Shown piece after piece: positions 22,833-34,300 of a stretch of DNA of 64,000 bases. The position numbers and the translations under genes were made by a program. Each line of letters begins with the position of its first letter. The stretch's first letter is position 1. The DNA comes from Madurella fahalii (Eukaryota > Ascomycota > Sordariomycetes > Sordariales). A model generated the notes under the pieces. It had not been told where the DNA came from. It did not search any database and was given only the letters and a program-made list of their open reading frames with translations. The stretch covers positions 3,038,001 to 3,102,000 of the forward strand of contig CM056875.1 of the NCBI GenBank assembly GCA_029876055.1, given 5' to 3'.

Positions 22833-24058
22833 GATGAGCTTGGGAATTCGAAGTTTGGTGGCTATGATCTCGCCGCGATTTCGTGTTTGACTACCTAGTT
22901 TAATAAGTGCTCTTGTTCTCACACTTACAGCCCCCCTCCCCCCACACGCGAAAACTTCAGATTGCCGCAGCTGTCCTGATTTATCCACGGTGGTCCAGTC
23001 TGTGCTTGCATTGGGATCATGCGGGCTTAACCAATCGGGGAAGAAACCCTCCGACTTGATAACGACCAACAGCCAGAATCGAGGACGACATCCAACGATA
23101 AAGTGTGTACCCACAGTTTACCAGGGGTATCTAGTACTAGTAATAGGTACTTTGGCATCTGCGCTTAGCGGTCGAGCTGTGCCCCAGCGGGACAATGCTG
23201 ACGGCTCGCGGCTCGCCTTCAGGAATTGGGAACCTTGGCGCTTTTTCTCACATGTTCCAATCAAGGCTCCAAATGGATAGGAGCATTAGACGGATACCTG
23301 GCGCTAAAGGATCACAGTCCGGAGGGGCCGGGAAGCAAGGGATGGTGGTGTCGACACTTGACGCAGCCTGCATTTGCTTCTCACCTACCTACCTAGGTAA
23401 TAAAGATGGGTAGGATTCTGCATTTTAGGAGGTGCTTGCTTGGTATTGGACTAGTATTGGTCAGTTTTATGCTTGGCTGCGCTCGCCTTGCGATCTCCCT
23501 TAAAAAATCCGCAAACTGTCCCAGCCTCGCTACGACTTCGCATGGACTTGGCAACGGCCGGATATTTCATGTGTCCTAGACGATGAACTCTCTTCTCGGT
23601 ACCTATCTAGGGCGCAGGCATAGTCTATATATCTTCCCCGCATTCCGTCCCGCTACATCCACTCCGTTCGGCGTAATATAGTAGTATTGTCCTTTGGACG
23701 TTGGTCCGGCTCAGCCGGGGCACTAGTGGCCTGATGATCCACGTCGACCGGGGATTGGATACCTCACCGAGAATTCAGAAGCACCGTGACGCTACTTGTA
23801 CTACCAGCACCACGACAATTCGAGGTACAGTGTACGCAGCCACGGCCCCGTTGAGTGGACTCACGGCCTATACTGGTACAGGTACCTAGTAAATAGTATT
23901 ACCAAACACACTACAGCTGGCGGAGATTGTGGGAGGGAGAAAGCTGCAACTCCACGGAACCCAGTTGTCTGCCATTCTGCATACTGCATCTCGTGCAAGC
24001 TAGCGTGCAAGTTTGGTACATCTAGAGTTTAGGGCAGTTCGGAGATGATATACCTGGC
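22833..24058. other. Intergenic region, nothing recognised
   Basis: This is the promoter side of the EthD gene and the 3' side of the transporter. A G/C run (CCCCCCTCCCCCC) lies near 22929. Repeated GGTACAG/GTACCT words occur at 23870-23890. No gene recognised. Confidence 0.45.
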
Positions 24059-25909
24059 CTAGCCCTGTAGCGATCCTCTTCCTTTCTTTTCCACATCCCC
24101 ACCCTCCCGGCGGGCTTCAGAGCCTTGTTCACCGGAACTGGTAACCGCCGAATTATTGGTTGCGCTGTTATCACCGGCTTCGATCAACCCAAAATCAGTC
24201 TGGAGGTCCTCCCGCATCTTGACCTCCTTAATTATCAGCGCGACCAAGAACCCTAGGAGGCCAAATCCAATGGCAACCTGCCAGACCAAACGTAGGCTAT
24301 CGACGTAGACCGTCTTGACTTGGTGCTTGAGGTCTTCGGGGAGGGGTTGAATGAAGCCCATAGACGCCAGGGCATAGGCGCCGCCATCCCGCAAGGCGTC
24401 GGCCACTGCTCCGTCACCAACACGGCCTGCCTCTAGGAGGCTGTTGACATGTGAGTTGAAGATGGAAGTAGGGATGGCGACGCCCCATACACCGCCAAAA
24501 CTGCGGAGGAAACCCCAGGTGGCCGTGGCAATGGCCGTGTCAGTCTCCGGTAGCGGTGCTTGAACGGCGGGCAATGTGCAAGTGAGGAGCATGCCGGCTC
24601 CTGCCGCAGCCACCACTTGAAAACCAACCCAATAGCCTTTAGGCGATTCAATGTCGAGCATCGAGAATAGTCCCATAGAAATGGTAAGGAGTGAGATGCC
24701 CGCGAACTGAAATGGTCGGAAACGGCCAATTGCTGTGACGCCCCCGCCGGCCAGGATGGAAAACGGAATCATGATCATCGAGACCGGGAGAGTGTCAATT
24801 CCGGACTGTGTGGGCGTTGATTCCTTAACGGCTTGGAAGTAAACAGGCAGCCAGTACGCCATCCAGTACGTGACGATGGACGCAATGAAAGTGAGGCCAA
24901 ATGCGCCGAGCGAAGTGCGGTGAGCAAAGAGGCGAAGGGGCATGGTCGGTCGAGCAATCAGGTCGGTCGATTCGATGCCCAGGAAGGCGGCTAAGCCAAG
25001 CACGCCGAGAAGCAACGGCACAAGAGTCCTCCAAGAGGACCATGGCTGCTCAGTGCCTGCCCAGGTAAGGGCGAGGAGGACTGCCGTAACTGACGCTGCA
25101 AAGAGAGCGTTTCCGCCCCAGTCAACACGCATCAACATCCTGCTGACCGAGTCTCTCTTGTACCGGACGCGGAGGAACAGGAGCAGCGGCACCAGCGATA
25201 CGGCAGACACGGGGAGATTCAGGTAGAAAATCCACCGCCAGCTCGCGTGTTCGGCGAGACCACCCCCAATGAGCGGGCCGACACACATGGCCACGCCAAA
25301 GACACTCATGACCATGCCAAGATATTTGGGTCGATCACGCAGGGGGCATAGATCGCAAATGATGATCTCGATCATGACCAAGATGCCGCCGCCGCCAGTG
25401 CCCATGATAGCCCTTCCGGCGACCAGCATCGCCATGCTCGTAGCAGCGCCCGAAACGGCGGAGCCGATGGCAAAAAGGATCACCGACAGCAGCGTCATTG
25501 TGCGCCGGCCGAAGATGTTTGATGCCTGTCCGTACAAGGGCTGGGAAAGAGTCAGATGTGCCATGCATACGGATTCCGGGGTTGCCTTCGTACCTGGAAT
25601 GCAGTCATGGTGAGGAAGTAAGCATTGGCGACCCAAACATAGATGGTCTCGCTGCCGCCACCAGAGCCCAACTCCTTCACCATGGTCGGCATGGCTGTCG
25701 CGATGCACCCAATCTCGAGGCCTGCCAGAACCGATGTGAAGGAAAGCGCCACAAGAATGGCCTGCGCGAGCTTGGTCAACCCAGGCACGAAGCGCTCAAA
25801 CGATCGGGCGACTTACCCAGAAACGCCAGCCATATCTGGTTGCCTGTTGGCCAGAATCATCTTCCACGTTCGGCTGTTCCAGGACTGTCGAGTCTGCCAT
25901 CGGTTTCAT
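24059..25909 (-). CDS. Major facilitator superfamily efflux transporter (DHA2-type, about 14 membrane segments)
   Basis: Three exons: 25909-25817, 25770-25594 and 25540-24059, giving 583 residues. The introns are short (46 and 53 nt). The cytosolic N-terminus ends YGWRFW, followed by LAQAILVALSFTSVLAGLEIG and IATAMPTMVKELG, the first segments of drug:H+ antiporters. The motif A-like loop is GQASNIFGRRTM and motif C is VMSVFGVAMCVGPLIGGGL. About 14 hydrophobic segments are visible, and the C-terminal tail is charged (EARREGGDVEKKGRG). It is a likely plasma-membrane exporter and, beside the hydrolase and PKS-NRPS, probably exports or gives self-resistance to the product of that locus. The link is by position only. 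Confidence 0.87.
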
Positions 25910-26517
25910 CGTGGCTGAAGACGAAGGCTGCTGCTATGCTGTGCTAGAAGCGTGTCCCTCCGGAGCTGCTCAAGGCAAGGAAAAATTAGGGCGCGATGGT
26001 AGTCGGGACACTATCCAACGAATTGATGTCTGGCATGGGCTGGGAGAGGCCGTGAAGCAACAGAGCGCGGAGGGCAAAACATCTCCTCGTAGGCTTCCAA
26101 CAGGCCAACAGGTTGGGACAGGTAAGGATAATACCGCCGTTGTCGCATTATTGGCTCAGGCGCTGCCGTGTACAACTGTAAAGCTGATACCTCTCGACTG
26201 GTGTTGAATGCAGACAGGGCAGAAACTGACCAGACGCCTGGGTTGCCTGATTACGGTGCATCGGCAGCGAGAGGGTTATTAAGTTTAGGCTGGTTACAGC
26301 GCATGCAGCTTGTGTCGAGTAGAGTAGGTACCTAGAGTACAGTGCAGTACAGTACAGTGCAGTACCTCGATGTACCCGACTCACCCGCCATGGCCGGCCC
26401 TGCTTGACTTCCCCGCCCGATCGCTTGCCCGACCGTTTACCTGGGCAATTTCATCCCTTCCCCTGGGCTCGCTCGACCCGGACACCAACCACTTCAACGC
26501 CACCCCGCGCCGCGTTC
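25910..26517. other. Intergenic region with a short GTACAGT repeat
   Basis: This is the promoter region of the transporter. At 26333-26365 there is a small cluster of the words AGTACAGTGC and AGTACAGT, a short imperfect tandem array. No gene is seen on either strand. Confidence 0.5.
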
Positions 26518-27831
26518 CTACTTCTCCTGCACGCCACTCGGGGCCACTCCCGCTCCATCGATGTTGAAGACGTGGTTGAGCCATGAAAACATTTTGCAGT
26601 GGAGGTGGGAGAGCGCGCCAACCTTCGCCTGCAGTGATCCTTGTCCCCAACCCACGGGAATCCAAAGTTGCTTACCCTTGGCCTCGTCCAACTGGGAGAG
26701 TGCACCGAAGATGCGGTACGTGCTTTCTTCCAGCGACCAGTACAGCGTGTCCTGTGCCCCCGTGATGAGCGCAGGGCACTTCACACGGTCCAGGATGCTC
26801 GTGCCGCCGTCGTCGCACAAGCGGTAGCGAGCTAGCTGCCGATACACCTCGGCCGGGGTGTCGGCACCCGTGGCGAGCATGGCGTGCTGGAACTCGAACC
26901 GCGTCTGAAAGTCCCAGCGCTGTATCGCTGCCAGGAGCCAGTTGAACAGGCCATCCCCCAGGCGGTCGGGCCACAGCACGCGAGGCATGCGCGACGTCAT
27001 CAAGTCGCCCAGGTTGTAGAAGCCATCGATCGAGATGACTGCCGAGACACGCGCATCCGTTGCGCCCCTCAGGGCAAAGTAGCCACCCATCGACGCGCCA
27101 ACCAGGGCGATGCGGGACACATCCAACCCCAGCTCCGGCGTCTCGCCGCTCAGCCCAATAACGTGGTCGAGAACAGCCCCAATCACAACTTCCCAGTCCG
27201 GCCTCAGATAAGCCCGACCGTGCTTGCGGCGTACCACAACCCCCTGTCCCGGGCCTTCAAAGACGAGGCATGCGTATCCGCGGACCCGTGCCCCGCTCGC
27301 CATGCCGAAGAAGAGCTCCTCTTGGGTCGAATCATAACCCCCCGTGACTACCAACAGCGGCGTCTTCATGCGGTTGACCGAAGGACCGGCGCTGCCATTC
27401 GCCGGAAGGAACAAGTACCCCGGTAGCATCGTGTTCTCGTACGGGATTTGCAGTATCTTGACGGCGCTGTCTAGCAGGGGGCAAGCGTGTTGGAAATTGT
27501 CTGACGCCTTAAGCAACGCTGAGAGGAGGCGCGGGTCGTCGGGCTGGACGTGGAGCATGAATTCACTAGCCCGCCGGTAGTTGGATGCGCGCAAGAACGC
27601 CCATAGTGCCCCCTGTCGGTCGCCCACCCGGAGAGCCTCATCTGCCGCCACCTCAACTTTCTCAGCAGCCTCCGTCCAAGCTTCGTACCAGCTCTCGGGG
27701 TCATCCTGTTTGATCTCGTCCGTCGCCTCCACCCACTCGCCCACATCACAGCCTTGGACCGGCGCCGTACCAAGCACCCGCAGTAGCTCGAACCGGAAGA
27801 ACTCGGAGAATCGGGGCACCAGGCTCTTCAT
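26518..27831 (-). CDS. Ayg1/FrsA-type alpha/beta hydrolase
   Basis: A single exon of 437 residues. After an N-terminal helical cap (WYEAWTEAAEKVEVAADEAL, ASNYRRASEFML) comes the hydrolase core: LVVTGGYDSTQEELFF, the GPGQGVVVRR loop, the nucleophile elbow GASMGGYFALRG, the acid in TGAQDTLYW and the histidine in GALSHLHCKMFSW. This matches the fungal family that includes Ayg1-type enzymes, which shorten or hydrolyse polyketide products, and the hydrolases found in cytochalasan and pseurotin clusters. It starts 513 bp from the PKS-NRPS and is transcribed away from it, so the two probably share a promoter region. Its likely role is editing or processing of the PKS-NRPS product; this is inferred from family and position. 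Confidence 0.87.
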   Translation of the reverse strand: MKSLVPRFSEFFRFELLRVLGTAPVQGCDVGEWVEATDEIKQDDPESWYEAWTEAAEKVEVAADEALRVGDRQGALWAFLRASNYRRASEFMLHVQPDDPRLLSALLKASDNFQHACPLLDSAVKILQIPYENTMLPGYLFLPANGSAGPSVNRMKTPLLVVTGGYDSTQEELFFGMASGARVRGYACLVFEGPGQGVVVRRKHGRAYLRPDWEVVIGAVLDHVIGLSGETPELGLDVSRIALVGASMGGYFALRGATDARVSAVISIDGFYNLGDLMTSRMPRVLWPDRLGDGLFNWLLAAIQRWDFQTRFEFQHAMLATGADTPAEVYRQLARYRLCDDGGTSILDRVKCPALITGAQDTLYWSLEESTYRIFGALSQLDEAKGKQLWIPVGWGQGSLQAKVGALSHLHCKMFSWLNHVFNIDGAGVAPSGVQEK

Positions 27832-28344
27832 TCTGTCTTATTCGCTTCCAGCGTCGCTATATAGTATTCCCGACCAGGCGTTGATGAAGATGGCAGTCGA
27901 GGAAGCGTCAACGATAATCGCCGTCACAGCCAGGCTGGACGTTGGGCGCGGCGGGCTCATATGTCCGATTTTCTCGTCAGCTCCCCTCCATCAAGCGCCT
28001 TGGCTACGACGCTATCTAGGTCCATTGCTCTCCTAGTACCCCAGTCCAAGTGCTTGAGTGGCCGGTTTATCGGTTCCCGTGCCGGCCTACCGTACGTCCT
28101 AGGCTTCAATAATGCTTATCACACCTTCTCTTTTCGTAAAAACGCACATGCCGACTCGTGGGATTGAATACGGATAATTATAGGTGATTCCGTTTATATC
28201 TACCCCCTAATTGTAGAGTTACAGCCAGCAGGGGATTAGGCTGACGCCTCCTGCGTTAGTAAGTAACGTACCTACCCACACCTCTACAGCAAATTGCATC
28301 GAGCGTCTGTCAAGCTGGGACAGCCAATTTGTAAACATCAGAAG
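27832..28344. promoter_or_regulatory. Divergent promoter region between hydrolase and PKS-NRPS
   Basis: 513 bp lie between the two start codons (27831 on minus, 28345 on plus). No TATA box is convincing on either side. The region probably carries the binding sites of a cluster regulator, but no regulator gene lies in the cluster within this window and no symmetric CGG-type site stood out. Confidence 0.55.
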
Positions 28345-31300
28345 ATGGCAGAACTGCTTTCTGAGCCTATCGCCATCATCGGTGCCGGGTGTCGCTTTCC
28401 TGGGGGAGCAAGCTCACCATCGAAACTCTGGGAACTTTTGAGCAACCCTCGCGACGTTCTCACTCGGATACCAGCATCTCGGTTCGATCCAAACGGCTTC
28501 TATAACGAAGATGGACGTCACCATGGGGTTAGTATGCCCAAAGAAGTTATATCTGTTAGATGATCGCAAGAATACGTTGCTAACCTTTGAAACCTGAAGA
28601 GCACCAACGCCGACAAGGCGTACCTGCTGGAAGAGGATATTCGTCTTTTTGACAATGCTTTCTTCGGCATCCGAGCAGAAGAAGCCGAGTCCATGGATCC
28701 CCAGCAGCGCATTCTGCTCGAGGTTGTGTATGAAGGGCTCGAATCGGCAGGCTACACCATTCAGCAACTTCGCGGCTCGTCAACTGCCGTCTACGTCGGC
28801 CAACTCAACGGTGATTTTTACGATGTGGTGCTGCGGGATGTCGACAGCGCACCCCAGTACACAGCTACGGGCACAGCGCGAAGCATCATGTCCAATCGCA
28901 TCTCATACTTCTTTGATTGGAAAGGCCCGTCTATGACCGTCGACACGGCCTGCTCGTCCAGTCTGGTCGCTGTACACCTCTCCGTACAGGCCCTCAGAAG
29001 TGGCCAGTCGACTATTGCTGTCGCCGCAGGCGTCAATCTCCTGCTTGGCCCCGAACAGTTCATATTCGAATCAAAGGTGCGTGTGATCAGTCGCTCCGTG
29101 CCAAGGTAGCGAAGTTGGATGTTAACGCTTGAGTTCCCCAGCTGGGCATGTTGTCCTCACGAGGCCGGTGCGCCATGTGGGATGCCAGCGCTGACGGCTA
29201 CGCAAGGGGAGAGGGCATTGCCGCTGTGGTTCTCAAGCCACTCTCCCAAGCATTAAAAGATGGCGACTCTATCGACTGTCTTATCCGAGAGACTGGCGTC
29301 AATCAAGATGGTCGTAGCACCGGTATCACCATGCCCAGCGCGGTTGCGCAGGCCGACCTCATTCGGTCAACATACCTCCGGTGTGGCCTTGACCCTCTTT
29401 CCCCAGAGGGTCGTTGCCAGTATTTCGAGGCCCATGGAACGGGTACCCCAGCCGGCGACCCGGTCGAAGCACAAGCCGTGCAATCCGTCTTTTTCCCATC
29501 TGAGAGGGGGGCAAAAGACGGGGACAATACAAACTGTGACTCCCTCCCCGTAGGCTCGATCAAAACTATCATAGGACACACGGAAGGGACGGCGGGACTA
29601 GCTGGCCTGCTCAAAGCCGTGCTGGCTGTCCAACACGGCATCATCCCACCGAATATGCATTTTCAGTCTATCAACCCTGCCGTCCAACCATATTGTGAAT
29701 CTCTTCACATCCCACTCTCGCCACAGAAATGGCCGGTCCTGCCCGAGAATGTCCCCCGGCGCGTCAGCGTCAACAGCTTCGGCTTTGGCGGCACCAATTG
29801 TCACCTCATCATCGAAGGTTATCAGATACAGAACAACAGAGGAAGTACCCACCTGGACCCGTGCGGCCCTGTTACTGTCTCGGCCAACTCGGCTACTTCG
29901 CTAGTCTCGGCCGCCGCGTCGCTTTCTCGAGTGCTGCAGACCGAGGTGAAACTCGCTGACATTGTCTGGACACTCCAGATGCGGCGGTCGGAGTTCCCAT
30001 TCAAGGCCAGTTTCGCGGCTTGCGCCACGAAAGAAAAGCTAAAGCAGCAACTGGACGACTGGCTTGCTGCGAACCGACCCGACAGTAGCTCTGGTCTTCA
30101 GCCCTCCCGGAGTCAGCCTCTCCCGCCCCAGGCGCGGTATCCCCCCATCCTTGGCATCTTTACGGGCCAAGGCGCGCAGTGGCCTCGCATGTCGGCCAAG
30201 CTGCTTGACAAGTCGTGGCGCTTTCGTCAAACCATTGAGTCGCTCGAACAGGCGCTTGCTACGCTCCCCGATGCGCCGTTGTGGTCTCTGCAAGCAGAGC
30301 TCCGAAGGCCGTCCGAACTGTCACGCATTCACGAGGCAGCTATTTCCCAGCCGCTCTGTACCGCGGTCCAGATTGCCCTTGTTGATTTACTCTCGGCCGC
30401 CGGCATCAGACTGACCAAAGTCGTCGGCCACTCCTCGGGTGAAATTGCAGCGGCGTATGCGGCGGGCTACTTGACTGCCTCCGACGCCATCCGTATCGCT
30501 TACTATCGCGGCCTGAGCGCCCTCCGTGCTTCTGGAAAGGGGCGGATGCTAGCGGCCGACATGGCATTGCGGGACGCCGAGCTCTTCTGCGCCCGGCCAC
30601 GATTCGTAGGCAGACTCGCTGTTGCTGCGAGCAATTCACCGTCCAGCGTGACCCTGTCTGGCGACATCGATACGATTGAAGAGGCGCTTCGTATCCTAGT
30701 CGATCAAGATGGTGTCTTTGCGAGGGTGCTCAAGGTCGACACGGCATACCACTCGCATCATATGCTGGAGTGCACGCCCGGATACATCGCGTGTTTAGAG
30801 AGATGCGCCATCACAGCCTCGGATCCCAGCACGAAGGATTATGGCTCGTGTGTCTGGTATTCCAGCGTAAAGCCCGGGCTAGCGATCGATCCCGGCTCGC
30901 TTAGTTGCAGCTATTGGGTCGATAACATGACGAATCCGGTATTGTTCTCTCAAGCATTGGGAGCTGCCTTGGCAGATAACACGTCGGGATTATCGTCTGA
31001 GACTGTGGTTGCGCTGGAAGTTGGCCCGCATCCTGCGTTGCAGCGACCTGCTACGGACGTAATACGAGCCATGGGACTTGACGTCGCCTACTCTGGCGTC
31101 TTGCGGAGAGGCACAGACGATATGGAAGCCGTGTGTGCGGCCTTGGGCTTCGTCTGGACGCAGTTTTACGGAGGATCAAGACCGGTTGTCGACTTTGAAG
31201 GCTTCAGATCCGCCTTCTTTGCAGAAATGGACGAGTGCCGCAGACCTCGTCTGTCTAAGGACTTGCCAACCTATCCCTGGGACCATGAACGACCACTGTG

Positions 31301-34300
31301 GAGAGAATCCCGTGCATCCAATCAATTCCGCACCCGCAACATCCGTCCTCACCACCTCCTCGGGACTAATATCCTCAGCACCAACCCAGCCGAGCTCCGT
31401 TGGCGCAATATCATGAAGTTGAGCGAGATGGAATGGCTGAAGGGGCACAGGTTCCAGGGCCAGGTCCTCTTCCCAGCTCAAGGATACGTCAGCATGGCAG
31501 TCGAGGCATGCCTTACGCTCGGGAGAAACAGCTCCCCACTCATGGTCGAGCTCGAGCAGCTTGTGATCCATCGCGGTCTCGCTCTCCAAGGAGACGAGTC
31601 ACCTGGGACCGACGTGTTTTCTGCATTGACCATTTTGAAGCGCAGCGAGCAGCAGATCATGATTGAATTCAATATTTGCAGTGCCCCAGTAGACAGCAAG
31701 GCAGATGCGGCGCAAGTTGACCCTGCCCATCTCAACTTTAGCTGCCGGGCAAGGCTGGTATTGAGGTCCCCATCCTCAGCATCGACCCCGCCAACCACCC
31801 CTTTGCCGCCACGAGTCTCATACGACCGTACCCCCATGAGTCCAGTCGATATCTCCGACTTTTATTCCGCTCTCGCTTCAACTGGCTTGGAATATTCCGG
31901 TGATTTCCTCGTAGCCCGTATTGAGAGGGCCAACGGTTTCTCAACTGTCCGCTTCAACCGGCCGAGGGTAAACGGCCTTCACCTACATCCGGCAATGTTG
32001 GATGCGGCTTCACACTCCCTGCTCGCAGCCCTATCTGCCCACCAAGAGGGGATGCTTGCAGCCACATACCTTCCATCCGCGATTGAACGCGTGCGTGTTG
32101 ATGTCGGCCGGCTTTTCCAGGCTTCTGCGAGAGGGGACATACGGGCGCAGAAGACAGAAGGCTATGACAGTCTGGACTTGATCGCGGACTGCCATGTCCG
32201 CAAGAAATCGCCGACTGAAGTCTGCTGCGACGTTGAGATCTTTAGCGGAGCAGATGGACACCCGGAGGTTCAGATTGAGGGTTTAACCTGCTCCCCCTTT
32301 GGCGGCTTCACCGAGAGGGATGACAGGATTATCTTCTCTCACACTGTGTGGAAGAAGGATATCTTATCTGGAATTGACCTGGCCACGGATGGCAACTCGG
32401 ACAATTTTGACCTTGCTAAGCATGTGGACGAGACAGATTTGGTGGCGCGGGCGGTGTACTTTTATCTCCGTAAACTACGAGACAACTTCACCCCCGAGGA
32501 TATCCCAACCGGCAGCGATTCTCAGGCACACTTGACCAGTTACTGGAACTGGGCCATCAACCATACCCTAGCTAGGATCGAAGGCGGGCAACACCCCAGA
32601 GTGCAGAAGGAGTGGGCGAGCGATTGCCGAGAGGATTTGCGAAAATGGAGCCAACATGTCCCGGATCTTATCGACTTGACGGTGGTCATGGCTCTGGGTG
32701 AAGCGTTGCCAAACGTCCTCCGGGGCCGGGTCCCGGCTCTGCAGATCCTGATGCAGGACGACATGCTTACAACTTATTATCAGAAAGGACTTGGCCTCGA
32801 GCGAGCAAACAGGCGTGCTGCTGCCGCCGCCGCACAGATCATTCACCGTTACCCTGACTTGCATGTTCTCGAGGTCGGCGGCGGCACGGGGAGTGCAACC
32901 CTTGCCATCCTGCCCCGTCTTGCGGACAAGTTCGCATCCTACACCTTTACCGATATCTCCTCAGGATTTTTCGAGAATACGCGCGAAAGGCTCGGGTACC
33001 ATGCTGCACGAATGGTGTTTCGGACTCTTGATATTTCACGCGATCCTATCGACGAGCAGGGATTTGAGGTTGGCGCATATGGATTGGTGGTGGCATCCAA
33101 TGTGCTGCACGCAACGCCAAAGATGGTTGAAACACTGCGCAACTGTAGACGGCTGCTCCGCCCAGGAGGATATCTGCTGCTATTGGAGAACACGGCGGGC
33201 GCGATATCCACCGAGTTCATCTTCGGCACGTTGTCTGGCTGGTGGCTCGGCGCAGACGAAGGGCGCGAGATTTCTCCCCTCGTCGACGAGGCACACTGGC
33301 ATGAGCTCCTACTGCAAAGCGGATTTTCTGGAGTCGATGTGGTTGCCCGCGATGTGGACGACGATCTTCGCTATTACACCTATTCTGTCATGGTGAGTCA
33401 GGCCGTCGATGACCGCATTGCTCTTCTTCGCGAGCCGCTCCACACAACTACCCCTGGTATCACCACCCCCAAGCTCCATAGCGCCATTATCATCGGCAGT
33501 ACGCAACTGGCCGCTAGTAATACCGCCAAGGATGTTGCCACTCTCATCTCCCCCTTCGCGGAGAGCGTAACCGTGTTGGACCAACTTGAACACCTCCATG
33601 GCCAGTTTCCGCGCGACACGGCCGTCATATGTCTGGCAGAGCTGATGGAGCCAGTTTTGCGAGACGTCACGCAACAAAAACTGTCTGCATTACAAAACAT
33701 CCTCTGCAAATCCACACACGTCCTCTGGCTCACAAAGGGGCGGCTCAGTGGTGCCGAACCTCACGCCAGTATGGTCCTTGGTATTGCGCGCTGCGTCATG
33801 TTAGAGCTGCCCGGCCGACCGATGCAGTTCGTCGACTGCGAAGGCCAGGATATGAATTCATTATGCGCACAATGGACCGCAAATGCCTTTTTGCGAATGG
33901 TGTGTCTCGGTCGACCCGAATTTGACGAAGTCCTATGGAGCAGGGAGACCGAGATCGCAATGGATTGCCACTGGAATGAGTTGTTACCGAGGCTCATACC
34001 CGACAAGGAACGCAACGACCGATTGAATTCGAGAGCGAGGACTATGGTTGACGACGTTTGGATGTCTGAAACAAGTCCACTGCGTCTTGTCCCAACCCGG
34101 GAAGGCTCATTCGAACTTCACCGGTCTCCCGAGTTACTATCGGCACGGCAGGAACGCCGTAGGATATCCGTCCGGTTTTCTTCCGTCTGCGGATTCAATA
34201 CAAAAGAGGCAGCTGAAGCTTTGTATCTGTGTATCGGCGCAGAGCAAGAATCGGGTCAGCAAGTCGTCGCTCTCTCTCCCGTCAACGTCTCCTGTATTGA

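Noticed and set aside
26884..27426. A 180-codon open frame on the plus strand
   Set aside because: Antisense to the Ayg1/FrsA-type hydrolase, which has a full catalytic triad.
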